The notes under the pieces: generated by a model
Seen by the model: the letters and a program-made list of their open reading frames with translations, nothing else
The model's database searches: none
Told to the model about the DNA's origin: nothing
Made by a program: the position numbers and the translations under genes
From: Acidobacteriota bacterium
GTDB taxonomy: Bacteria > Acidobacteriota > Terriglobia > Terriglobales > Acidobacteriaceae
Reading direction: 5' to 3'
Assembly: GCA_021828835.1 (NCBI GenBank)
Contig: JAJZCY010000005.1
Span: forward strand, 1-37,161
DNA length: 37,161 nucleotides
Part shown: positions 19,253 through 28,544 of the stretch, piece after piece
Position numbering within the stretch: position 1 is the stretch's first letter
Layout of the letters: every line of letters begins with the position of its first letter

Positions 19253-20746
19253 ATGCCCGATTCGACGCCTTCCGCCCTGTCTCCGCGCGTACGCTTCGCC
19301 CCTTCGCCGACCGGCTTTCTGCACGTGGGCAGCGCGCGCACCTTCATCTTCAACTGGCTGTTTGCACGCCACCATCACGGCACTATGGTGCTGCGCCTGG
19401 ACGATACCGACGTGGAGCGCAACACCGAGGCCAGCGTGCGGTCCATCTTCGAAGGGCTGCGCTGGCTGGGGCTTGACTGGGACGAGGAGTACAAGCAGTC
19501 GGAGCGGCTGGACCTGCACCGCAAGGCGGCCGAGGCCATCTTCGCCCGGGGTCTGGCTTACCGCGATTTTACGCCGGCGCACGCCGGCGAGGACACGCAG
19601 TCAGGCACGCAGGGAGCAGCCTCCCGTGAGGGAGCCTGGTTGTGCAATCCCGGCATGCGCGAGATGTCGCGCGAGGAGAGCGATCGCCGCGCCGCCGCGG
19701 GCGAGCCGTTTGCGCTGCGCTATCGCGTGCCTCGCGGCCAGGGGCGCATCTTGAGCTTTCAAGACGGTGTCTATGGCCCGCAGTCGAAGATGGCGGACGA
19801 GGTCGAGGACTTCGCGTTGCTGCGCTCGGACGGCATGCCGACCTACCACCTGGCCTCCTGCTTCGACGATGCCGATCTGCGCATCACCCATATCATTCGC
19901 GGCCAGGATCACCTGACCAACACCTTTAAGCACTTGCTGATTTTCGAAGGACTGGATGCCGCGGCCCCGCAGTTCGCCCACCTGCCGCTGCTGGTGGCTC
20001 CGGACGGCGCCAAGCTCTCCAAGCGCAAGCACGGGCCGGTGGTGAGCGTGACCACCTATCGCGATGCCGGTTTTCTGCCGCAGGCGTTCATCAACTTTCT
20101 GTGCCTGCTGGGCTGGTCGCCGAAGAACGACCGCGAGTTTCTGGCCGTGGATGAGATTCGCGAGCTGTTCAGCCTGGATGGCGTCAACCGCGCGAACGCG
20201 GTGGTGAACTTCAAGGAAGACGACCCCTTCGATCCCAAGGCGGTGTGGCTCAACGCGGAACACCTTCGCGCGCTGCCGGTAGAAGAACTGGCGCGCTGCA
20301 TCGAGCCGTTCTTGAAGCAGGCCGGGTTCCAGGCTGCGCCGGAGAAGGTGGCCGCGGTTACGCCCCTCATCCGCGAACGCATCAAGCTGCTGAGCGAAGC
20401 GGTGAGCGCTGCCGACTTTTTCTTTGTTGCGGAGCTGACGCCGTACGATCCGGCAGAGCTCATTCCGCAGAAGGGGGACGCGGCGCTGGCGCGGCGCGTG
20501 CTCGAAAAGGCGCAGGAAGTGCTGGCAGCTACGCCGTTCGATCACGACTCGCTGGACAAGGGGCTGCGCGAGGCGGCGGCTGCGCTGGGCCTGAAGGCCG
20601 GCCCGATGTTTCAGCCGATTCGGGTGGCCGTGTGCGGGCGCAAGAACGCGCCGCCGCTGTTTGAGACACTGGTGGTGCTGGGACGGGAGACCTGCCTGGA
20701 ACGGATCGGGCAAGCCGAAGCCCGCCTCGCCTCCTTGCAGGTTTGA
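19253..20746 (+). CDS. gltX: Glutamyl-tRNA synthetase
   Basis: [21 protein letters not shown] (HIGH), [11 protein letters not shown] (KMSKS), [11 protein letters not shown]. Confidence 0.96.
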   Translation: MPDSTPSALSPRVRFAPSPTGFLHVGSARTFIFNWLFARHHHGTMVLRLDDTDVERNTEASVRSIFEGLRWLGLDWDEEYKQSERLDLHRKAAEAIFARGLAYRDFTPAHAGEDTQSGTQGAASREGAWLCNPGMREMSREESDRRAAAGEPFALRYRVPRGQGRILSFQDGVYGPQSKMADEVEDFALLRSDGMPTYHLASCFDDADLRITHIIRGQDHLTNTFKHLLIFEGLDAAAPQFAHLPLLVAPDGAKLSKRKHGPVVSVTTYRDAGFLPQAFINFLCLLGWSPKNDREFLAVDEIRELFSLDGVNRANAVVNFKEDDPFDPKAVWLNAEHLRALPVEELARCIEPFLKQAGFQAAPEKVAAVTPLIRERIKLLSEAVSAADFFFVAELTPYDPAELIPQKGDAALARRVLEKAQEVLAATPFDHDSLDKGLREAAAALGLKAGPMFQPIRVAVCGRKNAPPLFETLVVLGRETCLERIGQAEARLASLQV

Positions 20747-20772
20747 TAGCATAGGCGCGAAAGTGCTAGCAT
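20743..20772 (+). promoter_or_regulatory. Putative promoter/operator of the TA operon
   Basis: ttgata (20743-20748) - 18 nt - tagcat (20767-20772); palindrome tgctagca (20764-20771) overlies the -10-like hexamer. Confidence 0.35.
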
Positions 20773-20799
20773 TGCATGCGAAGGTTGAATGGTGAGAGC

Positions 20800-21042
20800 A
20801 TGGCGAACCTGACAATCCGCAATCTCTCCGAAGAGACTCACCGGGCTTTGCGCATGCGCGCCGCCCGGCATGGCCGGTCCACGGAGGCCGAGGTCCGCTT
20901 CATTCTCGAAGAAAATGTCCGGCCTGCCAATCGCCTCAAAATCGGCTCGGAGATTCATCGCATCGCCAGCGAGATCGGCAACATGGACGACTTGGAGATC
21001 TGCCGCAAGCGAAGCCCTATCCGGGGAGCGGATTTCGAGTGA
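20800..21042 (+). CDS. FitA/StbC-like ribbon-helix-helix antitoxin
   Basis: MANLTIRNLSEETHRALRMRAARHGRSTEAEVRFILEENVRP matches the FitA-type RHH pattern. Confidence 0.88.
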   Translation: MANLTIRNLSEETHRALRMRAARHGRSTEAEVRFILEENVRPANRLKIGSEIHRIASEIGNMDDLEICRKRSPIRGADFE

Positions 21043-21452
21043 TCGTCCTCGATACCAACGTGGTTTCGGAGCCGCTCAAGTCTCAGCCGTCGCCGAAGGT
21101 AATGGAGTGGCTGGACAGCCAGGCGGCCGAAACGCTTTTTCTTACCGCCGTCAGCCGCGCCGAACTCCGCTTTGGCGTGTTGAAGCTGTCGGACGGCAAG
21201 CGCAAAAACGCTCTTGCCGTTCACATCGACCGGGTGCTCAAGCTGTTTGAAGATCGCACGCTCAGCTTCGATGCGGCCGCTGCCGATCAACTGGCCATGA
21301 TCGCGGCGCGTTGCGAACAGGCCGGCAAACGGGCGGTTGCGCCCGACGCTTACATTGCGGCATGCGCCGCAGCGCGGGGCTTTGCCGTGGCCACGCGCAA
21401 TGTAACCCACTTCGAGCACACCGGCGTGCGCGTCATCAACCCCTGGGAGTGA
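21039..21452 (+). CDS. FitB/VapC-type PIN-domain toxin (GTG start)
   Basis: MIVLDTNVVSEPLKSQPSPKVMEWLDSQ, SRAELRFGV, PDAYIAACAAARGFAVATRNVTHFEHTGVRVINPW; GTGA overlap with the antitoxin stop. Confidence 0.9.
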   Translation: MIVLDTNVVSEPLKSQPSPKVMEWLDSQAAETLFLTAVSRAELRFGVLKLSDGKRKNALAVHIDRVLKLFEDRTLSFDAAAADQLAMIAARCEQAGKRAVAPDAYIAACAAARGFAVATRNVTHFEHTGVRVINPWE

Positions 21453-21541
21453 TCTCATTCGAAGGCAAGGCTGCGGCCTTGCCCGACTTTTTCGCCGCAT
21501 CCCCCGGGATGCTTTGCCAGGCCTGACAAGGAATCGCAGTG

Positions 21542-23251
21542 ATGAATACGAATGCAAATCCGGAGGCGGCAGAGGCCCGCACCAACTCGAACTTTCTGCA
21601 CGACATCATCGCCGAGGACGTGCAGACCAAAAAGTACGGCGACGCCGTTATTCAGACGCGCTTTCCTCCCGAGCCCAACGGCTATCTGCACATCGGCCAT
21701 GCCAAAGCCATCTGTCTCGACTTTGGACTCGCGGATGAGTTTGGCGGCAAGACCAACCTGCGCTTCGACGACACCAACCCCGAGAAGGAAGAGCAGGAGT
21801 ATGTCGATTCCATCATGGCGGACGTGCGCTGGCTGGGCTTCGAGTGGGACCGGCTGTGCTACGCCTCCGACTACTTCGGCCAGCTCTATGAGTGGGCGCT
21901 CAAGCTGATCCAGGCCGGGAAGGCGTATGTGGACGATCTGACCGCCGACCAGATTCGCCACTACCGCGGCACGTTGACCGAGCCGGGCAAGGACAGTCCG
22001 TTCCGCAACCGGACGGTTGAGGAGAACCTCGACCTGTTCCAGCGCATGAAGGCTGGCGAGTTTCCCGATGGCAGCCGCGTGCTGCGCGCCAAGATCGACA
22101 TGGCCTCGCCCAACCTGAACATGCGCGATCCGGTGATGTATCGCATTCTGCATGCCACGCATCACCGCACCGGCGACCAGTGGTGCATCTATCCGATGTA
22201 CGACTACGCGCACGGGCAGAGCGATTCGATCGAGAACGTCACGCACTCCATGTGCACGCTGGAGTTCGCCGACCATCAGCCCATCTACCGCTGGTATATC
22301 GAGCAGCTAGGCATCTTCCCCTCGCAGCAGATCGAGTTCGACCGGCTGAACCTGACCTATACGCTACTTTCGAAACGCAAGCTGCTGCAACTGGTGCAGG
22401 AGAAGCGGGTCAGCGGCTGGGACGATCCACGCATGCCCACGCTCAGCGGCTTCCGCCGCCGGGGGTTTACGCCGGAGGCGATCCGCGCCTTTGTGGCATC
22501 GGTGGGCGCATCGCGCACCAACGGGATCGTTGATTTCGAGATGCTGGAGCACTTCCAGCGCGACGACCTGAACCGCCGTGCCCGGCGGGCGATGGCGGTG
22601 CTGCGGCCGCTCAAGGTGATCATTGACAACTACCCGGAGGGCCAGGAGGAGATGGTCGAGGTGGCCAACAATCCCGAGGATCCGGCCGCGGGCGTGCGCC
22701 GAGTACCCTTCGCGCGCGAGATCTACATCGAGCAGGACGACTTCCGCGAGACACCGCCGCCCAAGTACTACCGCCTGTCGCCGGGCAAGGAGGTGCGGCT
22801 GCGCAACGCCTACTTTGTGACCGCGCAAAGCGTGGTGAAGGACGAGGCCGGCAATGTCGTCGAGGTGCATTGCACCTACGATCCGGCCAGCCGTGGCGGC
22901 AACTCGCCGGACGGGCGCAAGGTGAAGTCCACCATCCACTGGGTCTCGGTGAAGCATGCGCTTAGCGCGGAGATCCGGCTGTATGACAAACTCTTCACCA
23001 AACCCGACCCCAACGATCACCCGGAGGGTGGCAGCTTCCTCGACAATCTGAATCCCAACTCACTGGAGAGGATCGCGGACGCCAGGCTGGAGCCCTCGCT
23101 GGGCGAGGCCAGGGTGGAAGAGCGTTACCAGTTTGAGCGCGTGGGGTACTTCTGCCTTGACCCGGAGGCGAAACCGGGTAAGCTGGTGTTCAACCGGACG
23201 CTGGCGCTCAAGGATAGCTGGGCGAAGATCGAGAGAAAAGCCGGAGCCTGA
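21542..23251 (+). CDS. glnS: Glutaminyl-tRNA synthetase
   Basis: [73 protein letters not shown]. Confidence 0.97.
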   Translation: MNTNANPEAAEARTNSNFLHDIIAEDVQTKKYGDAVIQTRFPPEPNGYLHIGHAKAICLDFGLADEFGGKTNLRFDDTNPEKEEQEYVDSIMADVRWLGFEWDRLCYASDYFGQLYEWALKLIQAGKAYVDDLTADQIRHYRGTLTEPGKDSPFRNRTVEENLDLFQRMKAGEFPDGSRVLRAKIDMASPNLNMRDPVMYRILHATHHRTGDQWCIYPMYDYAHGQSDSIENVTHSMCTLEFADHQPIYRWYIEQLGIFPSQQIEFDRLNLTYTLLSKRKLLQLVQEKRVSGWDDPRMPTLSGFRRRGFTPEAIRAFVASVGASRTNGIVDFEMLEHFQRDDLNRRARRAMAVLRPLKVIIDNYPEGQEEMVEVANNPEDPAAGVRRVPFAREIYIEQDDFRETPPPKYYRLSPGKEVRLRNAYFVTAQSVVKDEAGNVVEVHCTYDPASRGGNSPDGRKVKSTIHWVSVKHALSAEIRLYDKLFTKPDPNDHPEGGSFLDNLNPNSLERIADARLEPSLGEARVEERYQFERVGYFCLDPEAKPGKLVFNRTLALKDSWAKIERKAGA

Positions 23252-23367
23252 TCGCGGTATTCCGCAGAACAGATGATTCCTTCTGGGAGATCGGCGCGTC
23301 TATCAATCGGGACTCGGCAGGAATTGGAATAGGGGCGGGTTGCGCCGCTCCTGTCGGCGATGTTTCT

Positions 23368-23395
23368 TTCAAACAGGAAGGAAATCGGGTATACT
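23368..23395 (+). promoter_or_regulatory. Putative sigma-70-type promoter
   Basis: ttcaaa - 16 nt - tatact upstream of the ORF at 23430. Confidence 0.35.
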
Positions 23396-23429
23396 CGGCT
23401 CACAGTATCCCCCAAGAGTACGGCCAATA

Positions 23430-23888
23430 ATGCTCGCCTGGAAATCAAGCACGGCCAGGAATCCGGAAGCGAGGGCGACCTCTGCCCACCCGCTGGAGGA
23501 AGCTGCGTCCGCGTTTTCCAGGTGGAGGCAGACCTTCCGGCCCACCGCGCTGGGGTTCATCGCCCTGGCGCTGGCGGTGGTGATCTGGGGCTATGGCTAC
23601 AAGCTTTCGCTCTACTTCACCGCTCCCGATTCCCAAGACGAAATTCCGGCCGCGAAGCTGTGGATCGAGCATCGCAACGGGTACTCCGTTGAATTCCGCG
23701 TCACCGCGGAGCGGCAGTTTCTCCGTGACCAGCACTGGCATTCCACGTCGATGCTGGCCACCGCGCAACTGCCGGACTTGGTTTCCATCTGGTCGGCCTT
23801 CGTTCCCGCTGTTCCTCCTGCCGCTGCGCTTGCGTTCTTCCATTCCGGCGCGCAGCTCCGTGCTCCTCCTTCCTCCTCCTTGTGCTGA
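23430..23888 (+). CDS. Small single-pass membrane hypothetical protein
   Basis: One TM segment (ALGFIALALAVVIWGYGYKLSLYF); promoter-like sequence upstream; no recognised family. Confidence 0.55.
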   Translation: MLAWKSSTARNPEARATSAHPLEEAASAFSRWRQTFRPTALGFIALALAVVIWGYGYKLSLYFTAPDSQDEIPAAKLWIEHRNGYSVEFRVTAERQFLRDQHWHSTSMLATAQLPDLVSIWSAFVPAVPPAAALAFFHSGAQLRAPPSSSLC

Positions 23889-24052
23889 TCTAGCTCACTT
23901 GCATCCGCGGATCTGAGGCCCTGGGTAAGGCTGCATACCTGCATCCGCGATGCTGCGCTTTGTCGAGCAGATCCAGGCCGTGGCAAGTTTCAGGACAACT
24001 TCGCTTGCTGCGGCGCGCACCGGGAAGAGCATAGCCAAGGAGTCATATCTTT

Positions 24053-24643
24053 ATGGCAAGCACTACGGTTTCAGCGCACTTCGCGCCCGATCCCTCTGTG
24101 TGGGACGATCGGGTGGCGACTTTTGTGCAGACCGCTGAGCGCCGCCGCGAGCACTTTCTGCGGCTGGCGAGGCGGGTAACGCCTTGCAGGGAAGAAGCAG
24201 AAGACATCGTTCAGGAAGCCATGTTGCGCGCTTTCAGGAGCCTGCCCCGGTTCCGGGGCGACGCGCAGATGAGCACATGGCTGCAGACCATCGTGCAGAA
24301 CGCGGTACGCGAATGGCTGCGGCAAAACCGCGGAACCATCCTGGTCTCCATCGAATCCTCCGGAGACGAGGACAGCGCGCCGCTGGATCTGCCCGACCGG
24401 CGGAGAAGCCCCGAAGACTGGTGCGAACACTCGGAGATGCAGGCCATCCTGCTCGGCGAGATCGAGAAGCTGGGGGCGATCTACCGGCAGGCCATCCGCA
24501 TGTGCGCGCTGGAGCAGATCTCGCAGGAGGAGACCGCTCAGGCACTCCAGGTGACGGTGCCAGCCGTCAAGACCCGGGTCTTCCATGCCAAGCGCCGGTT
24601 GAGGGGCGCACTGGAAAAGCGCCTGGCCAACCGCAACAACTAG
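24053..24643 (+). CDS. ECF-type RNA polymerase sigma factor
   Basis: AEDIVQEAMLRAFRSLPRFRGDAQMSTWLQTIVQNAVREWLR (sigma2); ISQEETAQALQVTVPAVKTRVFHAKRRLR (sigma4). Confidence 0.93.
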   Translation: MASTTVSAHFAPDPSVWDDRVATFVQTAERRREHFLRLARRVTPCREEAEDIVQEAMLRAFRSLPRFRGDAQMSTWLQTIVQNAVREWLRQNRGTILVSIESSGDEDSAPLDLPDRRRSPEDWCEHSEMQAILLGEIEKLGAIYRQAIRMCALEQISQEETAQALQVTVPAVKTRVFHAKRRLRGALEKRLANRNN

Positions 24644-24651
24644 ACCACAAC

Positions 24652-24685
24652 CTGCGCGCCGCGCTCACAACCGGCCGGCGCGCAG
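24652..24685. terminator. Putative hairpin between convergent ECF sigma and nucleotidyltransferase genes
   Basis: ctgcgcgccg (24652-24661) / cggcgcgcag (24676-24685), 10-bp stem. Confidence 0.4.
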
Positions 24686-25405
24686 ATCCTCCTCCGCAGC
24701 CAATAAACTTTCTGGACGGCCCAGGTCGCGCCAGCGGCATCCGTCCGCCCGAAAGGCCGCGATCTTTTCTCCGCGCCCGGCCAGGCGCAGGTACGCGGGG
24801 ATAATCGGGAACTCACCGTCTTCCTCGAGCAGCGAGAGCAGGCGCGGTGAGACCGCGTGGATGCCGCAGAAGGCGAGCGCGTCGGGGCGATCGGCCGGGC
24901 GAGCCAGTTCCGGTTCACCGTCCCGCCCGGCGCGCCGCCCGCAGAGAAGCCCGTCCTGATCGAAGAGCAGATAACGGGAGGTGGAGCGCTCCTGCACGGC
25001 CAGCGTGGCCAGCGCGCCGCTTTCGCGGTGCTGCTGCAACAGCAGGGCCAGGTCGATGTTGCTTATGACATCCACGTTGTGAAGCAGGAAGGGCTGATCG
25101 CGCTCTGTACCCTCAAGAAAGAACCACGCCGCCTGCTTAAGTCCGCCGCCGGTGTCGAGCAGCAGTTCTTCGCGCGAAATCTCGATGCGCATGCCGAAGT
25201 TGCGATGCGCCGCCAGAAAGTCCTCCACCAGATCGGCGAAGTGGTGGGTGTTGACGATGGCTTCGGTGACGCCGAAGCTGCGCAGCCGCTCCAGGCAGAT
25301 CTCCAGCAGGGTTCGGCCGTTGAGCGTCACCAGGGCCTTGGGCCGGTCGTTGGTGAGGGGGCGCAGGCGGGTGCCCAGGCCGGCTGCGAGGACCATGGCC
25401 TTCAT
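24665..25405 (-). CDS. Sugar-1-phosphate nucleotidyltransferase (MurU-like)
   Basis: MKAMVLAAGLGTRLRPLTNDRPKALVTLNGRTLLE...VNTHHFADLVEDFL...LLDTGGGLKQA. Confidence 0.88.
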   Translation of the reverse strand: MKAMVLAAGLGTRLRPLTNDRPKALVTLNGRTLLEICLERLRSFGVTEAIVNTHHFADLVEDFLAAHRNFGMRIEISREELLLDTGGGLKQAAWFFLEGTERDQPFLLHNVDVISNIDLALLLQQHRESGALATLAVQERSTSRYLLFDQDGLLCGRRAGRDGEPELARPADRPDALAFCGIHAVSPRLLSLLEEDGEFPIIPAYLRLAGRGEKIAAFRADGCRWRDLGRPESLLAAEEDLRAGRL

Positions 25406-26829
25406 CGTCCGATCTTCTCCTGTTCGATGTGCCGGACTTCAATCTGGAGCCCTGCGCGCCCGCGCAAGTGCTGTGCGAGCTGCTCGGCCAGGTAAACGGA
25501 GCGGTGCTGGCCGCCGGTGCAGCCGAACGAGATCATCAGGTTGGCAAAGCCGCGCCGCTGATACTCCGCCACGCTCATGTCGGCCAGCGAGAAGACATGC
25601 TCCAGATATTGGCGGACGCGCGGGTCGGGGGCTAGATAGTCGATCACGCACTGATCTTTGCCGTTGAAGGCGCGGAAGCGCTCTTCGCGGCCGGGGTTGG
25701 GCAGGCTGCGGGCGTCGAAGACGAAGCCGCCCCCGTTGCCGGACGGGTCGCGGGGCATTTCGCGATGGAAGGAGAAGCTGAAGATGCGCACGGTGAGCGG
25801 CGTAGAAGACGGGGCCAGCGATTGCAGCTTCTCCGAGGCGGCGATGCGGTCCAGAGCCTCGAGGAGCGCGGGCAGCGCGATGGGTAACTTCACATGGCCG
25901 GCCAGCCAGCGCAGGTTCTGGAGCGCGAAGGGCACGCTCTCCAGGAAGTGCGGCTTGCGCTCGTAGAAGCCGCGGAATCCATAGGCGCCCAGCGCCTGCA
26001 GGATGCGCACGTAGACGTAGGCGTAGTAATGATCCAGGAACGCGGCGCGGTCGACGGGGATGTAGGCGGCCAGGCAGTCGAGATAGTGGTCCAGCAGTTC
26101 CTGGCGGAGCTTCGGCGGCAGGTTGGCTTTGGCGTCGTAGAGCAGGGAAGCGATGTCGTACTGGAGCGCGCCCTTGCGGCCTCCCTGGTAGTCGACGAAC
26201 CACGGCTTGCCCTCGCGCAGCATCACATTGCGGGATTGGAAGTCGCGGTAGAGAAAGAAGTCATGCGGCGCGGCCAGCAGGAAGCGGGTGAGAGCGCCGA
26301 AGTCGTCTTCGAGCGCCTGCTCGTTGAAGGGCACCCCGGCCAGGCGCAGGAAGTAGTACTTGAAGTAGTTGAGATCCCAGGCGATGGACTGGCTGTCGAA
26401 GCTCGCGCGGGGGTAGCAGACGCTGTAATCGAGATCGCGGCCGGCCTCCACCTGAAAGCGGGGCAGGGCAGCGACGGTCTTGCGGTAGGCTTCCACAGCC
26501 TCGGGAGCGATCGCATCGCCGGAGCGGTGAGCGCCGAGGAAATCAAAGAGCGTGGTATCGCCGAGATCCTCTTCGAGATAAGCGCCGGCTTCGAGGTCCT
26601 GCGCGTAGATCTCCGGCACGGGCAGGCCATGCTGGCGGAAGTGGCGGGAGAACTCCAGGAAGGCGAGATTTTCTTCGCGCACCGCATGCAGAACCCCAAT
26701 GGCGGTGACGCCGCGGCCGCTGAGGCGAACGATGGCGCGGCCGGAGCCGCCGAGCTGGCCTTGCAGGGGGACGGCGCTCTCCGGCGCGTAGTGAAAGCGC
26801 TGCTCAAAGAGGCGCTCGAGAAGGTTCAT
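25402..26829 (-). CDS. APH/AmgK-like phosphotransferase fused to a RapZ C-terminal domain
   Basis: N-term YRDFQSRNVM...WFVDYQGGRKGALQYDIASLLYDAK (APH kinase); C-term VRIFSFSFHREMP...GGGFVFDARSLPNPG...LMISFGCTGGQHRSVYLAEQLAQHL (RapZ C-domain). Confidence 0.9.
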   Translation of the reverse strand: MNLLERLFEQRFHYAPESAVPLQGQLGGSGRAIVRLSGRGVTAIGVLHAVREENLAFLEFSRHFRQHGLPVPEIYAQDLEAGAYLEEDLGDTTLFDFLGAHRSGDAIAPEAVEAYRKTVAALPRFQVEAGRDLDYSVCYPRASFDSQSIAWDLNYFKYYFLRLAGVPFNEQALEDDFGALTRFLLAAPHDFFLYRDFQSRNVMLREGKPWFVDYQGGRKGALQYDIASLLYDAKANLPPKLRQELLDHYLDCLAAYIPVDRAAFLDHYYAYVYVRILQALGAYGFRGFYERKPHFLESVPFALQNLRWLAGHVKLPIALPALLEALDRIAASEKLQSLAPSSTPLTVRIFSFSFHREMPRDPSGNGGGFVFDARSLPNPGREERFRAFNGKDQCVIDYLAPDPRVRQYLEHVFSLADMSVAEYQRRGFANLMISFGCTGGQHRSVYLAEQLAQHLRGRAGLQIEVRHIEQEKIGR

Positions 26830-26909
26830 CTGGTTTGCGGGTGTGTGGCTCACGCTCTTCAAACCATACCGGCGGGGAGGAAAGCGGCGCAAGGCGAGGC
26901 GGAGTTGAA

Positions 26910-27923
26910 TCAGTGGGCGAGCGGAGACTCGTTGGCGAGGATGCGGTAGAGCGTGGAGCGGGAGATCTGCAACTGGCGCGCGGCGCGGAGTTTGTTGCCG
27001 CGATTCAGGTCAAGGACGTACTGAACGTGGTGGCGGATGACGGCGTCGAGGGAGAGGTCGAGGGGATTGCCGGCCCAGCCGGGATTGCCGGCCGAGCCGG
27101 GATGGGCGGCGGGGCCGGGCCGGGCGGCGAAGGCTGCTTCCAGGGACGAGCTGAATGGGGATGCGCCGGGCTCGGGCAGGGCCAGGTCGACGGGGCGGAT
27201 GGTGCCATTGGCGGCTTCGAGCAGCGCGGCTTCGAGTACGGAGGCGAGCTCGCGGACATTGCCCGGCCAGTTGTGCTGGAGCAGGCGGGCGAGGGTGCCG
27301 GGGCCGAGCGCGACGGGGCGCTGCTGATAGCGGAGGCAGAGGCGCTCGAGCAGGAACTGAGCGAGCGGAGCAATATCTTCGCGGCGCTGGCGCAGCGGCG
27401 GCACGGCGAAGCGGATGGCGGTCAGGCGGAAGGCGAGATCGGGCAAAAAGAGGCCCTGGCCGGCCATCTGGCGGAGCGAGGATTGCGCGGAGGCCAGCAC
27501 CACGGCCCGGCCCGGAGGACGATCCTGCAAGCTCTTCAGCACTCCCAGCAGCAGGTTCTGTCCGGGCGGGGCGAGCAGGTCGACGCGGTCGAGATAGGTG
27601 TAGCCGGCCAGGGTGCCGGGATCGGCGTCGGTGGCCAACCACTCGCGGGCATCGCGGCGCTGAAAGCTGGTTGCCGCCAGCGGCGAGCGCGCAAACAGGT
27701 AGCGCGCCAGGGTCTGCTTGCCCGAGCCGGCCTCGCCTTCGAGAGCCGCCACCCACAGATGCGGCGCCGCCATCTCGGCCTGCGTTAACAGCTTGCGCCA
27801 GGCGGGGCTGATCCCGACTGCCGGCGGAATGGAGCGATCGACGCCCGGGTGGGGGGGCGGTGCGGTGGAACTCACGGTGGCGGGCGAGGGCTGGCGATCG
27901 AAATGCGCGGAGTCCTGCATCAT
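26910..27923 (-). CDS. Sigma-54-activator-like AAA+ regulator with Fis-type HTH, degenerate (no GAFTGA)
   Basis: GEAGSGKQTLARYLF (Walker A), FRLTAIRFAVPPLRQRREDI, HNWPGNVRELASVLEAAL, NRGNKLRAARQLQISRSTLYRIL. Confidence 0.85.
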   Translation of the reverse strand: MMQDSAHFDRQPSPATVSSTAPPPHPGVDRSIPPAVGISPAWRKLLTQAEMAAPHLWVAALEGEAGSGKQTLARYLFARSPLAATSFQRRDAREWLATDADPGTLAGYTYLDRVDLLAPPGQNLLLGVLKSLQDRPPGRAVVLASAQSSLRQMAGQGLFLPDLAFRLTAIRFAVPPLRQRREDIAPLAQFLLERLCLRYQQRPVALGPGTLARLLQHNWPGNVRELASVLEAALLEAANGTIRPVDLALPEPGASPFSSSLEAAFAARPGPAAHPGSAGNPGWAGNPLDLSLDAVIRHHVQYVLDLNRGNKLRAARQLQISRSTLYRILANESPLAH

Positions 27924-28043
27924 CCGGGTCCCTCGTCTCCAGGATTCTGGGCGGTCTGTCCGCCCACGAGGGATCTATCGGCGGCCCGGGTCAAAACATG
28001 AAGAGAAAGCCAGCAGCCAATGGCTCGACGCAGGTTTCTAGGC

Positions 28044-28544
28044 TCAGGGAAGCGGATCGAGAGTTTGTTCGCTGGATGGCGCGGCCTGCCGGCTGCGGCG
28101 GGCGCGCAGGGCAAGCGTGGCCGAGCGGTGGCAGCGCAGGCACAGGGTGCGGATATTGGCGAGGTCGCACTGGCCGCCGCCCTCGGCGACGGGCAGGATG
28201 TGATCGGCGTCCCAGAGCGACTTGCGGGAGCGGCGCTTGAGCCCCCAGTAGGCAAGCAGGGCCTGGCGGCGAATACCGCCCGAGGCGCGCAGGCGGCGCT
28301 CGGCGGCAAGCGTATCGAGGCCGCAGCCGGCGCAGATGCCGCGGTCGCGGCGGAGCACCTGTTCGCGCAGATAGGCCGGCTGGGAGCGCAGCTTCCACTC
28401 ATGCACGCAGAACTCGGAGCAGAAGGTGTAGCGGCCGCGCGGCACCTCCAGCGAACACCAGCGGCACAGGCCGCGGCCGTTGGGGCCGCGGGGGATCGAC
28501 TTGCGATCGACCCATCCGCCCGACATGGTGCGCTCAGTGCTCAT
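28044..28544 (-). CDS. HNH endonuclease with N-terminal Cys-rich motif
   Basis: CRWCSLEVPRGRYTFCSEFCVHEWKLRSQPAYLREQVLRRDRGICAGCG...LWDADHILPVAEGGGQCDLANIRTLCLRCHRSAT. Confidence 0.9.
   Translation of the reverse strand: MSTERTMSGGWVDRKSIPRGPNGRGLCRWCSLEVPRGRYTFCSEFCVHEWKLRSQPAYLREQVLRRDRGICAGCGLDTLAAERRLRASGGIRRQALLAYWGLKRRSRKSLWDADHILPVAEGGGQCDLANIRTLCLRCHRSATLALRARRSRQAAPSSEQTLDPLP

Noticed and set aside
27061-27112. Short tandem repeat gccggcc(c/g)agccgggat
   Set aside because: Codes a Gly/Pro/Ala linker in the AAA+ regulator; ordinary linker low complexity.
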